NCBI GenBank assembly: GCA_021731425.1
Contig: JAKFXJ010000077.1
Location: 1 to 24,564 of the forward strand
DNA from: Limnohabitans sp.
GTDB taxonomy: Bacteria > Pseudomonadota > Gammaproteobacteria > Burkholderiales > Burkholderiaceae_C
Direction: 5' to 3'
DNA length: 24,564 nt
Shown here: positions 6,352 to 14,207 of the stretch, one piece after another
Position numbering within the stretch: the stretch's first letter is position 1
Layout of the letters: each line of letters opens with the position of its first letter
The notes under the pieces: generated by a model
What the model saw: only the letters and a program-made list of their open reading frames with translations
What the model was told of the DNA's origin: nothing
Databases searched by the model: none
Made by a program: the position numbers and the translations under genes

Positions 6352-8019
6352 ATGGGTGCTTACGTCAACCCGATTTATCCGTACAAATCCTCCACCGAGT
6401 GGATGACCACGCCGCCGCAGCGCAAACCTTTGATCGTGATTGGCGCAGGGCCGGTGGGTTTGGCCTGCGCCATCGACGCCCGTTTGCAGGGTTTGGAGGT
6501 GCTGGTGCTGGACGACGACAAAACCGTCTCGGTCGGCTCGCGGGCGGTGTGTTACGCCAAGCGCTCGCTCGAAATTCTGGACCGCCTGGGCATTGCCAAC
6601 GAAGCTTGTGGCTTGGGCGTGAGCTGGAACATTGGCCGCACCTTTTTAGAAGAAGACGAGGTGTACCAGTTCAACCTGGTGCCCGACGCGGGCCACAAGC
6701 GCCCCGGCATGATCAATTTGCAGCAGTACCACGTCGAGGAAATGCTGATTGCACGCGCCCTCGAATTGGGGGCCGACATCCGCTGGCAACACAAAGTCAC
6801 GGCCGTCACGCCATCAGCCGACCACGCCACACTCACCGTGGAAACGCCCGACGGCACGTTCGACATCGAAGCCGATTGGCTGGTGGTGGCCGACGGTGCA
6901 CGCAGCCCCATCCGCCGCCATCTGGGCCTGGACATCGAAGGCCGCGTGTTCCAAGACCGCTTCTTGATCGCCGACGTGATCATGAAGGCCGACTATCCCG
7001 CCGAGCGCTGGTTCTGGTTTGACCCGCCCTTTCACCCCAACCAGAGCGTGTTGCTGCACAAACAAAGCAACAACGTCTGGCGCATCGACTTTCAGCTCGG
7101 CTGGGACGCCGACCCCGAAGAAGAAAAGAAGCCCGAAAAGGTCATACCTCGCTTGAAAGCCATGCTGGGCGACGAGCGGCCGTTTGAGCTGGAGTGGGTC
7201 AGCATCTACACCTTCCAGTGCCGCCGCATGACCGATTTCCGCCATGGCCGTGTGCTGTTTGCGGGCGACGCGGCGCACCAGGTCTCACCCTTTGGCGCAC
7301 GCGGGGCCAACTCGGGTTTTCAGGATGCGGACGATTTGATGTGGAAGTTGGGCTTGGTCATCAAGGGCCAAGCCAGCGAAAAATTGCTAGACAGCTACGC
7401 GGCGGACCGCCAGTTTGCCGCCGACGAGAACATCATGAACTCGACCCGCTCGACCGACTTCATCACCCCCAAGAGCCGCACCAGCAAGACCTTCCGCAAC
7501 CAGGTGCTGGCGCTGGCCAAGCACCACCCCTTTGCCCGCAAGCTGGTCAATTCGGGCCGCTTGTCGGTGCCCTCTTTCTTGACCGGATCGGTGCTCAACA
7601 CGCCCGATGCCGACGCGTTTGAAGGCAACATGGTGCCTGGCGCACCGATGGACGATGCGCCGGTGCAGGTGGATGGCCAAGACGCCTGGCTGCTCGATCA
7701 AGTCGGTCGCGGCTTTGCGGCCTTGCATTTTGTGGATGCTGCGCCCGATGCCCAGACGCTGACCACGCTGCTGGCCTTGAAACAAAGCGCGGTGCCGGTG
7801 AACAGCCTGATCGTTGCCCGCCAAGCCCTGCAAGTACCAGGCTTCCCAGTGTTGGTGGATGCACAAGGCTGGATGGCCAAGCGCTACGACGCCCGGCCCG
7901 GCACCACCTATTTGCTGCGCCCCGACCAGCATGTGCTGGCCCGCTGGCGCAGCTTGGACAGCGCCTGCCTGCAAGCGGCCATGGGCCGTGCCTTGGGGCA
8001 AGTGGGTACACAGGCCTGA
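6352..8019 (+). CDS. FAD-dependent aromatic-ring-type monooxygenase
   Basis: A 555-residue class A flavoprotein monooxygenase, related to hydroxyphenylpropionate (MhpA-type) and pentachlorophenol hydroxylases. The three FAD/NAD(P)H motifs are complete: GAGPVG (31-36) with the acidic end of the second strand at DDD, DG in VVADGARSP (181-182), and GD in VLFAGDAAHQVSPFGARGAN (305-306). The C-terminal 150 residues form the thioredoxin-like domain usual in this group. These enzymes hydroxylate aromatic rings in the cytoplasm using NAD(P)H and oxygen. GGAG eight bases before ATG 6352 supports the start; an in-frame GTG at 6322 is less likely. It leads a tight unit with DUF2783 and VOC genes, suggesting a small aromatic pathway whose substrate is unknown. 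Confidence 0.88.
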   Translation: MGAYVNPIYPYKSSTEWMTTPPQRKPLIVIGAGPVGLACAIDARLQGLEVLVLDDDKTVSVGSRAVCYAKRSLEILDRLGIANEACGLGVSWNIGRTFLEEDEVYQFNLVPDAGHKRPGMINLQQYHVEEMLIARALELGADIRWQHKVTAVTPSADHATLTVETPDGTFDIEADWLVVADGARSPIRRHLGLDIEGRVFQDRFLIADVIMKADYPAERWFWFDPPFHPNQSVLLHKQSNNVWRIDFQLGWDADPEEEKKPEKVIPRLKAMLGDERPFELEWVSIYTFQCRRMTDFRHGRVLFAGDAAHQVSPFGARGANSGFQDADDLMWKLGLVIKGQASEKLLDSYAADRQFAADENIMNSTRSTDFITPKSRTSKTFRNQVLALAKHHPFARKLVNSGRLSVPSFLTGSVLNTPDADAFEGNMVPGAPMDDAPVQVDGQDAWLLDQVGRGFAALHFVDAAPDAQTLTTLLALKQSAVPVNSLIVARQALQVPGFPVLVDAQGWMAKRYDARPGTTYLLRPDQHVLARWRSLDSACLQAAMGRALGQVGTQA

Positions 8020-8037
8020 ATGGAAGAGAGAACAGAC

Positions 8038-8280
8038 ATGCCCACCGACACCCCCACAGCCCTGAACACCGCGCCCAATTTCCATGAAGCCGGACGCCGA
8101 TTCTTCCGCGACTTCTCGCCCGGCGACGAGTTTTATGAAAACCTGATCGATGCGCACAACGGCCTGAGCGACGAACAAAGCGAGGCGCTCAACACCCGCC
8201 TGATTTTGCTGCTGGCCAACCACATTGGTGACTTGCGCGTATTGCGCGAAGCGTTGCAGGCCGCCCGCCAAACCGATTGA
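8038..8280 (+). CDS. DUF2783-family small protein
   Basis: An 80-residue acidic protein, largely helical, without signal peptide or membrane segment. NFHEAGRRFFRDFSPGDEFYENLIDAHNGLSDEQS is divided by short turns and ends in a helix with NTRLILLLANHIGDLRVL. It resembles DUF2783 proteins, which often sit beside FAD monooxygenases and have no established function; a role as partner or stabiliser of the monooxygenase is plausible. Two starts are possible: ATG 8020, directly after the monooxygenase stop, or ATG 8038, which has a GAGAG stretch seven bases upstream and is preferred. The VOC gene follows after 17 bp. Confidence 0.72.
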   Translation: MPTDTPTALNTAPNFHEAGRRFFRDFSPGDEFYENLIDAHNGLSDEQSEALNTRLILLLANHIGDLRVLREALQAARQTD

Positions 8281-8297
8281 GCCCCTTGGAGACCCCC

Positions 8298-8834
8298 ATG
8301 AAAATCGACCGTATCCACCACGTCGCCTACCGCTGCAAAGACGCCAAAGCCACCGTCGAGTGGTACGTCAAAAATCTGAACATGGAATTCGTGCTGGCCA
8401 TCGCCGAAGACCTGGTGCCTTCGACCAAAGCCCCCGACCCCTACATGCATGTGTTTCTGGACGCAGGCGGCGGCAACGTGTTGGCTTTCTTTGAATTGCC
8501 CAACTCGCCCGAGATGGGCCGCGACACCAACACCCCGGAATGGGTGCAGCACATCGCCTTCAAAGTGGAGAGCCTGCAAGCCTTGGAAGACGCCAAGTCC
8601 CGGCTGCAGGCCAATGGCGTGGATGTGCTGGGCCCCACCAACCACACCATCTTCAAGAGCATCTACTTTTTTGACCCCAACGGCCACCGCCTGGAACTGG
8701 CCACTGACGTGGGCACGCCAGACATGTACGCCAAGCTCGACGCCTGCAAGTGGGACATGCTCAATGAATGGGCGCAAACCAAACGCGCCCCCAAACACGC
8801 CGCCTGGATGCACGAGACCGAGCTGCACAGCTGA
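8298..8834 (+). CDS. VOC-superfamily protein (glyoxalase/dioxygenase fold)
   Basis: A 178-residue vicinal-oxygen-chelate protein with two beta-alpha-beta-beta-beta modules. Probable metal ligands are H8 (IHHVAYRC), H85 (WVQHIAF) and E133 (GHRLELATD), with E66 near the end of the first module as a further candidate. This set is typical of Fe/Mn/Ni-dependent glyoxalases, ring-cleaving dioxygenases and isomerases. DPNGHRLEL is a standard end of the second module. GGAGA five bases before ATG 8298 fixes the start; a TTG overlapping the DUF2783 stop is unlikely. As third gene after a ring hydroxylase it could cleave or isomerise the hydroxylated product, but a glyoxalase-like role cannot be excluded. 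Confidence 0.85.
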   Translation: MKIDRIHHVAYRCKDAKATVEWYVKNLNMEFVLAIAEDLVPSTKAPDPYMHVFLDAGGGNVLAFFELPNSPEMGRDTNTPEWVQHIAFKVESLQALEDAKSRLQANGVDVLGPTNHTIFKSIYFFDPNGHRLELATDVGTPDMYAKLDACKWDMLNEWAQTKRAPKHAAWMHETELHS

Positions 8835-8848
8835 AGCGCCACGCTGCT

Positions 8849-8871
8849 GGGGGCCGAGTCTGCTGGCCCCC
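8849..8871. terminator. GC-rich hairpin between convergent genes
   Basis: GGGGGCC (8849-8855) and GGCCCCC (8865-8871) form a 7-bp stem with a 9-base loop, 15 bp after the VOC stop and 18 bp before the end of the convergent gene. No T-run follows on either strand, so it may be a bidirectional pausing hairpin rather than a strict intrinsic terminator. Confidence 0.45.
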
Positions 8872-8888
8872 CCCAGACCCACGTCGCT

Positions 8889-9158
8889 TCACTGTTTCGC
8901 CAGCGCCTCACGTTTGCGCTTGGCCAATATTCGGGCCGAGTTGAGCCCGGTGAGGACCATGATGGGCCACAAAAAGGTGCAGACCAAGGCCCACAAGAGG
9001 CGAGCGCCCAAGGTGGCGCCCCCTTCGGGCGTCTCCACCTTGTGAGGCCCCTCGCTGAAGATGTGCTGATAGGAAAAAGTGGCCAGGCCGAACACAGCGC
9101 CAAACAAGAGAAACAGATAGATGTAGATGTTCAAGGCCATCTCCTGGTTGAAAGCCAT
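8889..9158 (-). CDS. Small two-helix inner-membrane protein, unknown function
   Basis: About 90 residues with two hydrophobic helices: IYIYLFLLFGAVFGLATF and, after a polar loop containing EGPHKVETPEGGATLG, ARLLWALVCTFLWPIMVLTGL. It ends in a basic tail (RILAKRKREALAKQ) that should stay in the cytoplasm. I do not recognise a family. The start is uncertain: ATG 9158, ATG 9140 or TTG 9134. AGGAG lies directly before ATG 9140 and six bases before TTG 9134, which favours the TTG; ATG 9158 is given as the longest plausible start. It is probably transcribed alone from the region at 9159-9265. Confidence 0.55.
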   Translation of the reverse strand: MAFNQEMALNIYIYLFLLFGAVFGLATFSYQHIFSEGPHKVETPEGGATLGARLLWALVCTFLWPIMVLTGLNSARILAKRKREALAKQ

Positions 9159-9347
9159 CAGGCTCAGTTGGATGGGCCGTTTGCCCGACCCGATGCCGAG
9201 AGTCGCAACCAGTGTAACTTTGAATATACAAATTGGCGTGCATATCACCCGTTACACCAAGGTGTTCAGATAAGGTGCCCGTGCCGCTCGGAGAGCAGCC
9301 CCATTCGTTGCCCCATCAAGACGACTTCGGCATCCAGGCAACAGGGT
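9159..9347. other. Intergenic region, weak structure only
   Basis: No gene is supported here. It should hold the promoter of the small membrane protein; TATATT on the minus strand near 9227-9232 could be a -10 box but I see no matching -35. ACACC-AA-GGTGT at 9254-9265 is a short palindrome. GTTGCC (9307-9312) and GGCAAC (9337-9342) can pair across a 24-base loop after the end of the hydrolase operon, without a T-run. Confidence 0.4.
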
Positions 9348-10301
9348 TCATGCGCCGTGGTTCAGTGCAAAGTCAAAACCAGCAATCAGGGCCGTTTGCT
9401 GAGCCAGGATGCACAGCTCGGGCGTCACCCGCGGGCTGTCGGGATAGACCTCGGTGGTGGTGACATAACGCGCTTCGGTCCAGCCGCTGCAAATACCCAT
9501 GTCCCGCTTGGGCGTTTGAATCACGCCTTTTTGCACAAGGGGTTTGCCCAGCAACTGACCCTGCGCATCGCCTGGCGCGATGTGAGTGACTTGGCTGACG
9601 GCGTCAACTATGCAAGCTTGGAACATGGGTTCTGGGCGGTTTTGGTCCGAGGCAAGATAAAAACCATCGGGAATATCCAAGGTGCCAAGGGGCAGGGCAT
9701 CACGGGCGGCTTTGGCGGGGCGGTATTCACTCGCATCCGTGTCGGTCGTTTCATGCAAATCGATGTGCAACAACGGGGCCTCAAGCGGCTTGAGCAGTTC
9801 GGTCACAAACTGCGCTTCGGGTGCCATAGGCACGGGCCAAAATGCGCGGTTTGGATCCACAGCCATGGGGTTCCAGCGGTTGATGGTTTCGTAGCTCCAA
9901 GGACTCACGCAAACGACAAACAAGAGGTTCGCCCGCTCTGCATAGCGCACAAACTGCTCAGCGACAAAGCGCAGGCCGCCCTGTACACCACTGCGCTCAT
10001 AGCCATGCACGCCCCCCGTCACCAGAAAGAAGGGCTTGTCAGGATGCCACTTGCGTGTTCGAACGGCATAGAGCGGGTAACGCCCAAAACCCAGGTGACG
10101 GTAATCAAGCTCGCCATAGGTGAAACATTCGGCTTGGTCTTGCAGGGCTTCAGATCCACCTGGTGCAAACATGGCCAGCAACGGCGTGACCACTTCATCC
10201 TGGTAACTTTGCTGAATACGCTGGCGTTCTAGCCAAAGCTGCTTTTCGGCTTCACCCCAGGGCGTGCCTGGCGTGCCAACAGGGTAATGTGAAGGGGTCA
10301 T
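9348..10301 (-). CDS. M14-like zinc carboxypeptidase-family protein
   Basis: A 317-residue soluble enzyme with zinc-site motifs of the M14 carboxypeptidase/AstE superfamily. H99 and E102 sit in GGVHGYERSG (HxxE) and the third ligand H183 in HIDLHETT. NPMAVDPNRAFWP carries the usual Asn-Arg substrate-carboxylate site, and TTTEVYPDSPRVTPE near the C-terminus provides the catalytic glutamate. Such enzymes remove a C-terminal amino acid or hydrolyse N-acyl amino acids. No signal peptide is seen, so it acts in the cytoplasm. The ATG at 10301 is chosen because upstream residues are the other-frame reading of the preceding gene. It is the last gene of the minus-strand operon, 13 bp after the AstE-like gene. 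Confidence 0.75.
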   Translation of the reverse strand: MTPSHYPVGTPGTPWGEAEKQLWLERQRIQQSYQDEVVTPLLAMFAPGGSEALQDQAECFTYGELDYRHLGFGRYPLYAVRTRKWHPDKPFFLVTGGVHGYERSGVQGGLRFVAEQFVRYAERANLLFVVCVSPWSYETINRWNPMAVDPNRAFWPVPMAPEAQFVTELLKPLEAPLLHIDLHETTDTDASEYRPAKAARDALPLGTLDIPDGFYLASDQNRPEPMFQACIVDAVSQVTHIAPGDAQGQLLGKPLVQKGVIQTPKRDMGICSGWTEARYVTTTEVYPDSPRVTPELCILAQQTALIAGFDFALNHGA

Positions 10302-10314
10302 CGCATCGCGCACG

Positions 10315-11283
10315 TCAGATGTCTTCCAGGCGACCCAGCCGCACCATGGTTTGGCCGGGCTTGAAGCGGCGTTGCGTGGGCATGACCAACACACAATCAT
10401 CGTAGGGACTGGTCCAGATGTGTTCACCATCTTGGGCAATCGGCGTGCCTGCTTTGTCGATGGTGGACATGGGCACGATGGGCACCAAGAAATGGAAGTT
10501 GAGTGAGCGGGCCACAACAGGCTCGGTCACCCGGACCAACCGCTGTCGTTCAGGCAGCGGTTGGCGTTGGTGTGCCTCGACCCAGGATGGACTGGCCAGT
10601 CCGGTCAAACCGAGAAATCGAGCCAAGCTGTCACGCGCCACATCGGCAGCGGCAGCTTCCCAATGCTGTCCGCACTCGATGAGCAGAGCTCGCTCAGGCG
10701 CGTCTGGCAAGCCAAACTTTCCGCGCTCGATCATGCGCAGTCCGGCGGGATGACCGGTGTCGAGCAACAGATGCGCCGGCATGCCCAGTTCTGCAGCAAA
10801 GCGGGCATTTTTTTCTTGGGTACCACAGACCATCAGGGGCACGCAGTCTTCGTTCATAGAGTGGATATCCAAGATGAAGTCGGCCTCGTCCACAAAAGGC
10901 TGCAATTCACGCGCTCTTCGTTTTTCCACCGTCTCACCCACGGCGAGTGCAGCATTTGACCAAACGCGGTTGATGTCTTCATCCACGTACCGCGAGCTGT
11001 AGGGGTCCTGCGGGTCCCATCGGGCGTAGGCTTCGTGGTTGGCGAACACCACACAGAGCTGACCGATGCGTGGCTGGAAACCTTCCCGGAGCAATTCATC
11101 GACGGCGATGGCACCACAGATTTCGTTGCCATGGGTGAGCGCCTGGACATGGACTCGCGGCCCGGGCAGACCGCTGTCGATCAGGTGCACAAAAGGCACG
11201 CCTGTGTTGCCCTCACGCCAGCGGCTGATATCGGGGGCGTGAATTTCGACCGGGGGAACAGGTGGGATGTCAACAGGGTTCAT
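10315..11283 (-). CDS. Succinylglutamate desuccinylase/aspartoacylase-family deacylase
   Basis: A 322-residue AstE/AspA-family zinc enzyme. Zinc ligands appear as H51 and E54 in THGNE and H141 in LDIHSMN; DEDINRVW (101-108) matches the family's substrate-binding Asn-Arg motif; E203 in LIECGQHWE is the expected general base. The family hydrolyses the amide bond of N-acyl amino acids such as N-succinylglutamate, N-acetylaspartate and N-acetyl-diaminobutyrate. Which acyl group is used here cannot be told. GAGGA about five bases before ATG 11283 supports the start; a TTG 12 bases upstream is in frame. It starts 8 bp after the FGase-family stop and is followed by an M14-like gene, so three hydrolases are made together. 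Confidence 0.83.
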   Translation of the reverse strand: MNPVDIPPVPPVEIHAPDISRWREGNTGVPFVHLIDSGLPGPRVHVQALTHGNEICGAIAVDELLREGFQPRIGQLCVVFANHEAYARWDPQDPYSSRYVDEDINRVWSNAALAVGETVEKRRARELQPFVDEADFILDIHSMNEDCVPLMVCGTQEKNARFAAELGMPAHLLLDTGHPAGLRMIERGKFGLPDAPERALLIECGQHWEAAAADVARDSLARFLGLTGLASPSWVEAHQRQPLPERQRLVRVTEPVVARSLNFHFLVPIVPMSTIDKAGTPIAQDGEHIWTSPYDDCVLVMPTQRRFKPGQTMVRLGRLEDI

Positions 11284-11291
11284 GGGGGTCC

Positions 11292-12179
11292 TCAAGGGGG
11301 AGAGAAAGGCGTGAAATTGGCACGGATGTCGGCCAGCAACTGCATCAGCCGCTGTTGCAACACGGCAAAGTGCGCATGGGTTTGGCCCGTGGTCATGTCC
11401 ATGTAGAGCCGTTTGTTGATTTCGATCTGCAGGCTGTGGCGGTTGCGTGCAGGGTCGGCGTAGGCCCGCACCAGTTCCACCCCTTTGAAGGGTTGGTTGA
11501 CGGTCACGTCATAGCCGTGGGCGCTCAGAGATTGCTGCACAAAGTCAGTGAATTGGCGCGAACAGGTGGTTCCGTCGCGGTCACCGAGCACAAAGTCGGC
11601 ACGCGCCTTGCCTTGCCCGCCTTCACCCATCAAGCCAGAGACCGGGTTCATGGAGTGACAGTTGATGTGATAAACACAGCCAAAGTTGGCATGAGCATCG
11701 TCGAGCAGCCGCTTGAGGGCCGCGTGGTAGGGCCGGTGGTAGTGGTCAATGCGCCACTGCATGGCCTTCACGCTCAAGGGCCGATCGTACAGCGGCCGGC
11801 CATCGTCGAGTGTGCGCCAGGCCAAGGCCTTGCCCAAATTGGCTTTGCCACTAGGTTGGTAGACACCGGGCCAAGGGGCATCCAGCAAGTGGAGGTCCAC
11901 ATCACCTTCGTGGCGGTTAGCGTCGATGTAGGTTCGGGGGTACTGGGCCGCCAGCAAACAAATGCCCAATTCGGTTGCGGGCCGATACAGCGTGTCGATA
12001 TGGGCATCCAGGGCATCGCGCAGGTCTTCATCGGACAGCAGGCATCTGAAATCGGGCGGCCGTCTGGCTCCGGAGTGTGGCGAGTCCAGGACGATCGGCA
12101 CTTGCATGCGATCGGGTCCATGGATTTTGAAAACCGCGGAGGGTTCGGGCTGCTCAAAGCCGGCGGCTTCAGGGTTCAT
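11292..12179 (-). CDS. N-formylglutamate amidohydrolase-family protein
   Basis: A 295-residue member of the N-formylglutamate amidohydrolase family (PF05013-like). Diagnostic blocks are DSPHSG (32-37), YIDANRHEGDVD (84-95), HINCHSMNPVSG (171-182) and QIEINKRLYMD (251-261), which together hold the predicted metal and substrate residues. HutG-type relatives release formate from N-formylglutamate in histidine breakdown, but no other hut gene is present, so a different N-acylated substrate delivered by the adjacent ABC importer is more likely. No signal peptide. ATG 12179 lies 13 bp after the upstream ATPase stop; the ribosome site is poor, suggesting translation linked to the preceding gene. Confidence 0.82.
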   Translation of the reverse strand: MNPEAAGFEQPEPSAVFKIHGPDRMQVPIVLDSPHSGARRPPDFRCLLSDEDLRDALDAHIDTLYRPATELGICLLAAQYPRTYIDANRHEGDVDLHLLDAPWPGVYQPSGKANLGKALAWRTLDDGRPLYDRPLSVKAMQWRIDHYHRPYHAALKRLLDDAHANFGCVYHINCHSMNPVSGLMGEGGQGKARADFVLGDRDGTTCSRQFTDFVQQSLSAHGYDVTVNQPFKGVELVRAYADPARNRHSLQIEINKRLYMDMTTGQTHAHFAVLQQRLMQLLADIRANFTPFSPP

Positions 12180-12192
12180 GGCCAATGCGGTT

Positions 12193-13221
12193 TCAGAGGG
12201 TTCGGGGGCGCGCCTCAGCGCCAGTGCCGCCCAGATCGAGGTGGCAGGCGCTGTGGTGACCGGTATCGGTTTCCACCAGGCTTGGACGCTCGCTCTGGCA
12301 GCGTGGACCGGCATGCGGACAGCGCGGGTGGAAGTGGCAGCCGGACGGTGGGTGCAAAGGCGAGGGAATCTCGCCCTTCAGCGGCGCAAAGCGCTGATGC
12401 CGGTTGCGAATGCTGGGCACGTTGGCCAGCAAAGCCTGGGTGTAAGGGTGGCGTGGGGCCGAAAAAATCTGGGCGGCTGGAGCGCTCTCCACCACGCGCC
12501 CCAAGTACATAATGACCACGCGATCAGAGATGTGCCGCACCACACCCAAGTCATGGCTGATAAAAAGGTAAGTGAGGTTCAGATCCTTGCGCAAGTCCAT
12601 GAACAGGTTGAGCACCTGTGCCTGGATCGAGACATCCAGTGCAGCAACGCTCTCGTCACAGACCAAAAAACGCGGTTGCACTGCCAAGGCTCGGGCAATG
12701 CCAATGCGTGCGCGTTGGCCACCCGAAAACTGGTGCGGGTAACGGCTGCTGTAGCTGGGGTCCAAGCCAACCCGCAGGAGGGTTTGTGCCACGTAGTCTT
12801 GCACCTCATCGGCGCGCACCATGCCGTGCACCCGAGGCGCCTCGCCCACAATGTCGAGCACACGCATGCGCGGATTGAGCGACGACATCGGGTCTTGAAA
12901 AATCATCTGAACAGCCAAATTGGCTGCCTGGCGTTGCTCTGCGGTCATGGTCGAGAGCGCCTGACCCTCGAAGCACATCTCGCCACCACTGGCCTCGTGA
13001 ACACCCGCCACCACCCTGCCGAGGGTGGATTTGCCGCAGCCGGATTCGCCCACCAGTCCCACCACTTCGCCGGGCATCACATGGAGACTGACATTGTCCA
13101 CAGCGTGCACCACCTCCTCGCGCTGACGGGCACCTAGCAGGTTGGCCAGTCGTGCGGCCGTATCCAGCGGTTTGACAAACCGCTTGCTGACGTCATGGAG
13201 TTCAATTATGGGCGTGCTCAT
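12193..13221 (-). CDS. Peptide-type ABC importer ATPase (OppF/DppF-like)
   Basis: A 342-residue ABC ATPase. Walker A GESGCGKST (58-66), Q-loop Q109 in IFQDPMSSLNP, signature FSGGQ (165-169), Walker B FLVCDE (D189, E190), and the switch histidine in LFISHDLGVV are all present. After Walker B the usual DEP is DES (S191), an unusual but probably tolerated change. The C-terminal extension has the CHFHPRCPHAGPRC cluster, the oligopeptide-type 'HPY' extension that in some OppF/OppD proteins binds an iron-sulphur cluster. ATG 13221 is used because residues upstream are another reading of the OppD-like gene. It acts with the other ATPase on the cytoplasmic face of the importer. Confidence 0.9.
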   Translation of the reverse strand: MSTPIIELHDVSKRFVKPLDTAARLANLLGARQREEVVHAVDNVSLHVMPGEVVGLVGESGCGKSTLGRVVAGVHEASGGEMCFEGQALSTMTAEQRQAANLAVQMIFQDPMSSLNPRMRVLDIVGEAPRVHGMVRADEVQDYVAQTLLRVGLDPSYSSRYPHQFSGGQRARIGIARALAVQPRFLVCDESVAALDVSIQAQVLNLFMDLRKDLNLTYLFISHDLGVVRHISDRVVIMYLGRVVESAPAAQIFSAPRHPYTQALLANVPSIRNRHQRFAPLKGEIPSPLHPPSGCHFHPRCPHAGPRCQSERPSLVETDTGHHSACHLDLGGTGAEARPRTL

Positions 13222-13226
13222 GGGGT

Positions 13227-14207
13227 TCAACGATGCATCAAGGGGTGATAACAGCGCACCAAGCTGCCGTTGGATGTGGTCGTGATGCCTGGGCTGGATT
13301 GATGACATGTGGCACTGGCGTAGCTGCATCGCTGGGCGAATGCACAGCCGGGTGGGAGGTTCCCCAAAGAGGGCGTGGAGCCAGGAATTTGCCGCAACGG
13401 TTGTCCTGGGGTGGCCGCTGCCGGCAAGGACCCCAGCAAGCCTTCTGTGTAGGGGTGGGCCTGGCGATCGAGCACATCGTCCACCGTGCCGTACTCGACC
13501 ACACGACCCGCATACATGACCGCCACCTGGTGCGCCAGTCCGGCGACCACAGACAGATCGTGGGTGATCCAGATCAGGGCCGTCCCGGTCTCGGCGCACA
13601 GCTCCTGCATCTCCGCCAAGATCTGGCTTTGGATCGTGACATCAAGCGCAGTGGTTGGCTCGTCTGCCACGATTAGGGACGGGCGATTGAGCAATGCAAT
13701 GGCGATCGCCACGCGCTGACGCATGCCGCCAGAGAACTGGTGCGGGTAGGCACGCAAGCGCTCATCGGGTGATGGGATGCCCACCTTGACCAAGGCCTCA
13801 CGCGCACGCGCCAAGGCGGCCTGATGACTCACTTTTTCATGGGCTTGGATGGCTTCGATCATTTGCGTGTCGATGCGCAGCACAGGGTTGAGGGTCATCA
13901 TCGGGTCCTGGAAAATCATCGCCAGAGATTTGCCACGCTTTTGACGCATGGCTTCTTCAGACAGGCCCAAAAGTTCGTCACCATCGAGTTCGATCGATCC
14001 CGAAACGATGCGCCCAGGGGGGTCGATCAAGCCAAGGATTGAGAAACCAGTCACCGACTTGCCCGAACCAGACTCACCGACCAGACCCAGTACCTGGCCT
14101 TTACGCACCTCAAAGGAAACGCCATCGACCGCCTTGATCAGGCCAGAACTGGTTTCGAAATGAGTGACCAAGTCACGCACACGCAACACCACATCGTTCA
14201 TGCTCAT
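13227..14207 (-). CDS. Peptide-type ABC importer ATPase (OppD/DppD-like)
   Basis: A 326-residue ABC ATPase. Walker A GESGSGKS (44-51), Q-loop Q100 in MIFQDPMMTLNP, signature FSGGMRQRV (158-166), Walker B IVADEP (D182, E183) and ITHDLSVV are canonical. The C-terminus has the oligo_HPY region with GCAFAQRCSYASATC cysteines. It is the partner of the OppF-like ATPase just downstream (5 bp after its stop). Start ATG 14207 overlaps the permease stop by 4 bp (ATGA), a clear sign of coupled translation. Confidence 0.92.
   Translation of the reverse strand: MSMNDVVLRVRDLVTHFETSSGLIKAVDGVSFEVRKGQVLGLVGESGSGKSVTGFSILGLIDPPGRIVSGSIELDGDELLGLSEEAMRQKRGKSLAMIFQDPMMTLNPVLRIDTQMIEAIQAHEKVSHQAALARAREALVKVGIPSPDERLRAYPHQFSGGMRQRVAIAIALLNRPSLIVADEPTTALDVTIQSQILAEMQELCAETGTALIWITHDLSVVAGLAHQVAVMYAGRVVEYGTVDDVLDRQAHPYTEGLLGSLPAAATPGQPLRQIPGSTPSLGNLPPGCAFAQRCSYASATCHQSSPGITTTSNGSLVRCYHPLMHR

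Noticed and set aside
9042..10232. Long plus-strand open frame of about 396 codons
   Set aside because: It is antisense to the M14-like gene, has no ribosome site, and its predicted protein shows no domain; the minus-strand product has complete zinc motifs.
11292..12179. HutG of a histidine utilisation cluster
   Set aside because: No other hut gene is present and the gene belongs to an ABC importer operon, so only the family is called.
13222..13599. N-terminal extension of the OppF-like ATPase
   Set aside because: It overlaps the OppD-like gene in another frame and looks nothing like an ATPase; MSTPIIELHDVSKRF is the normal N-terminus.
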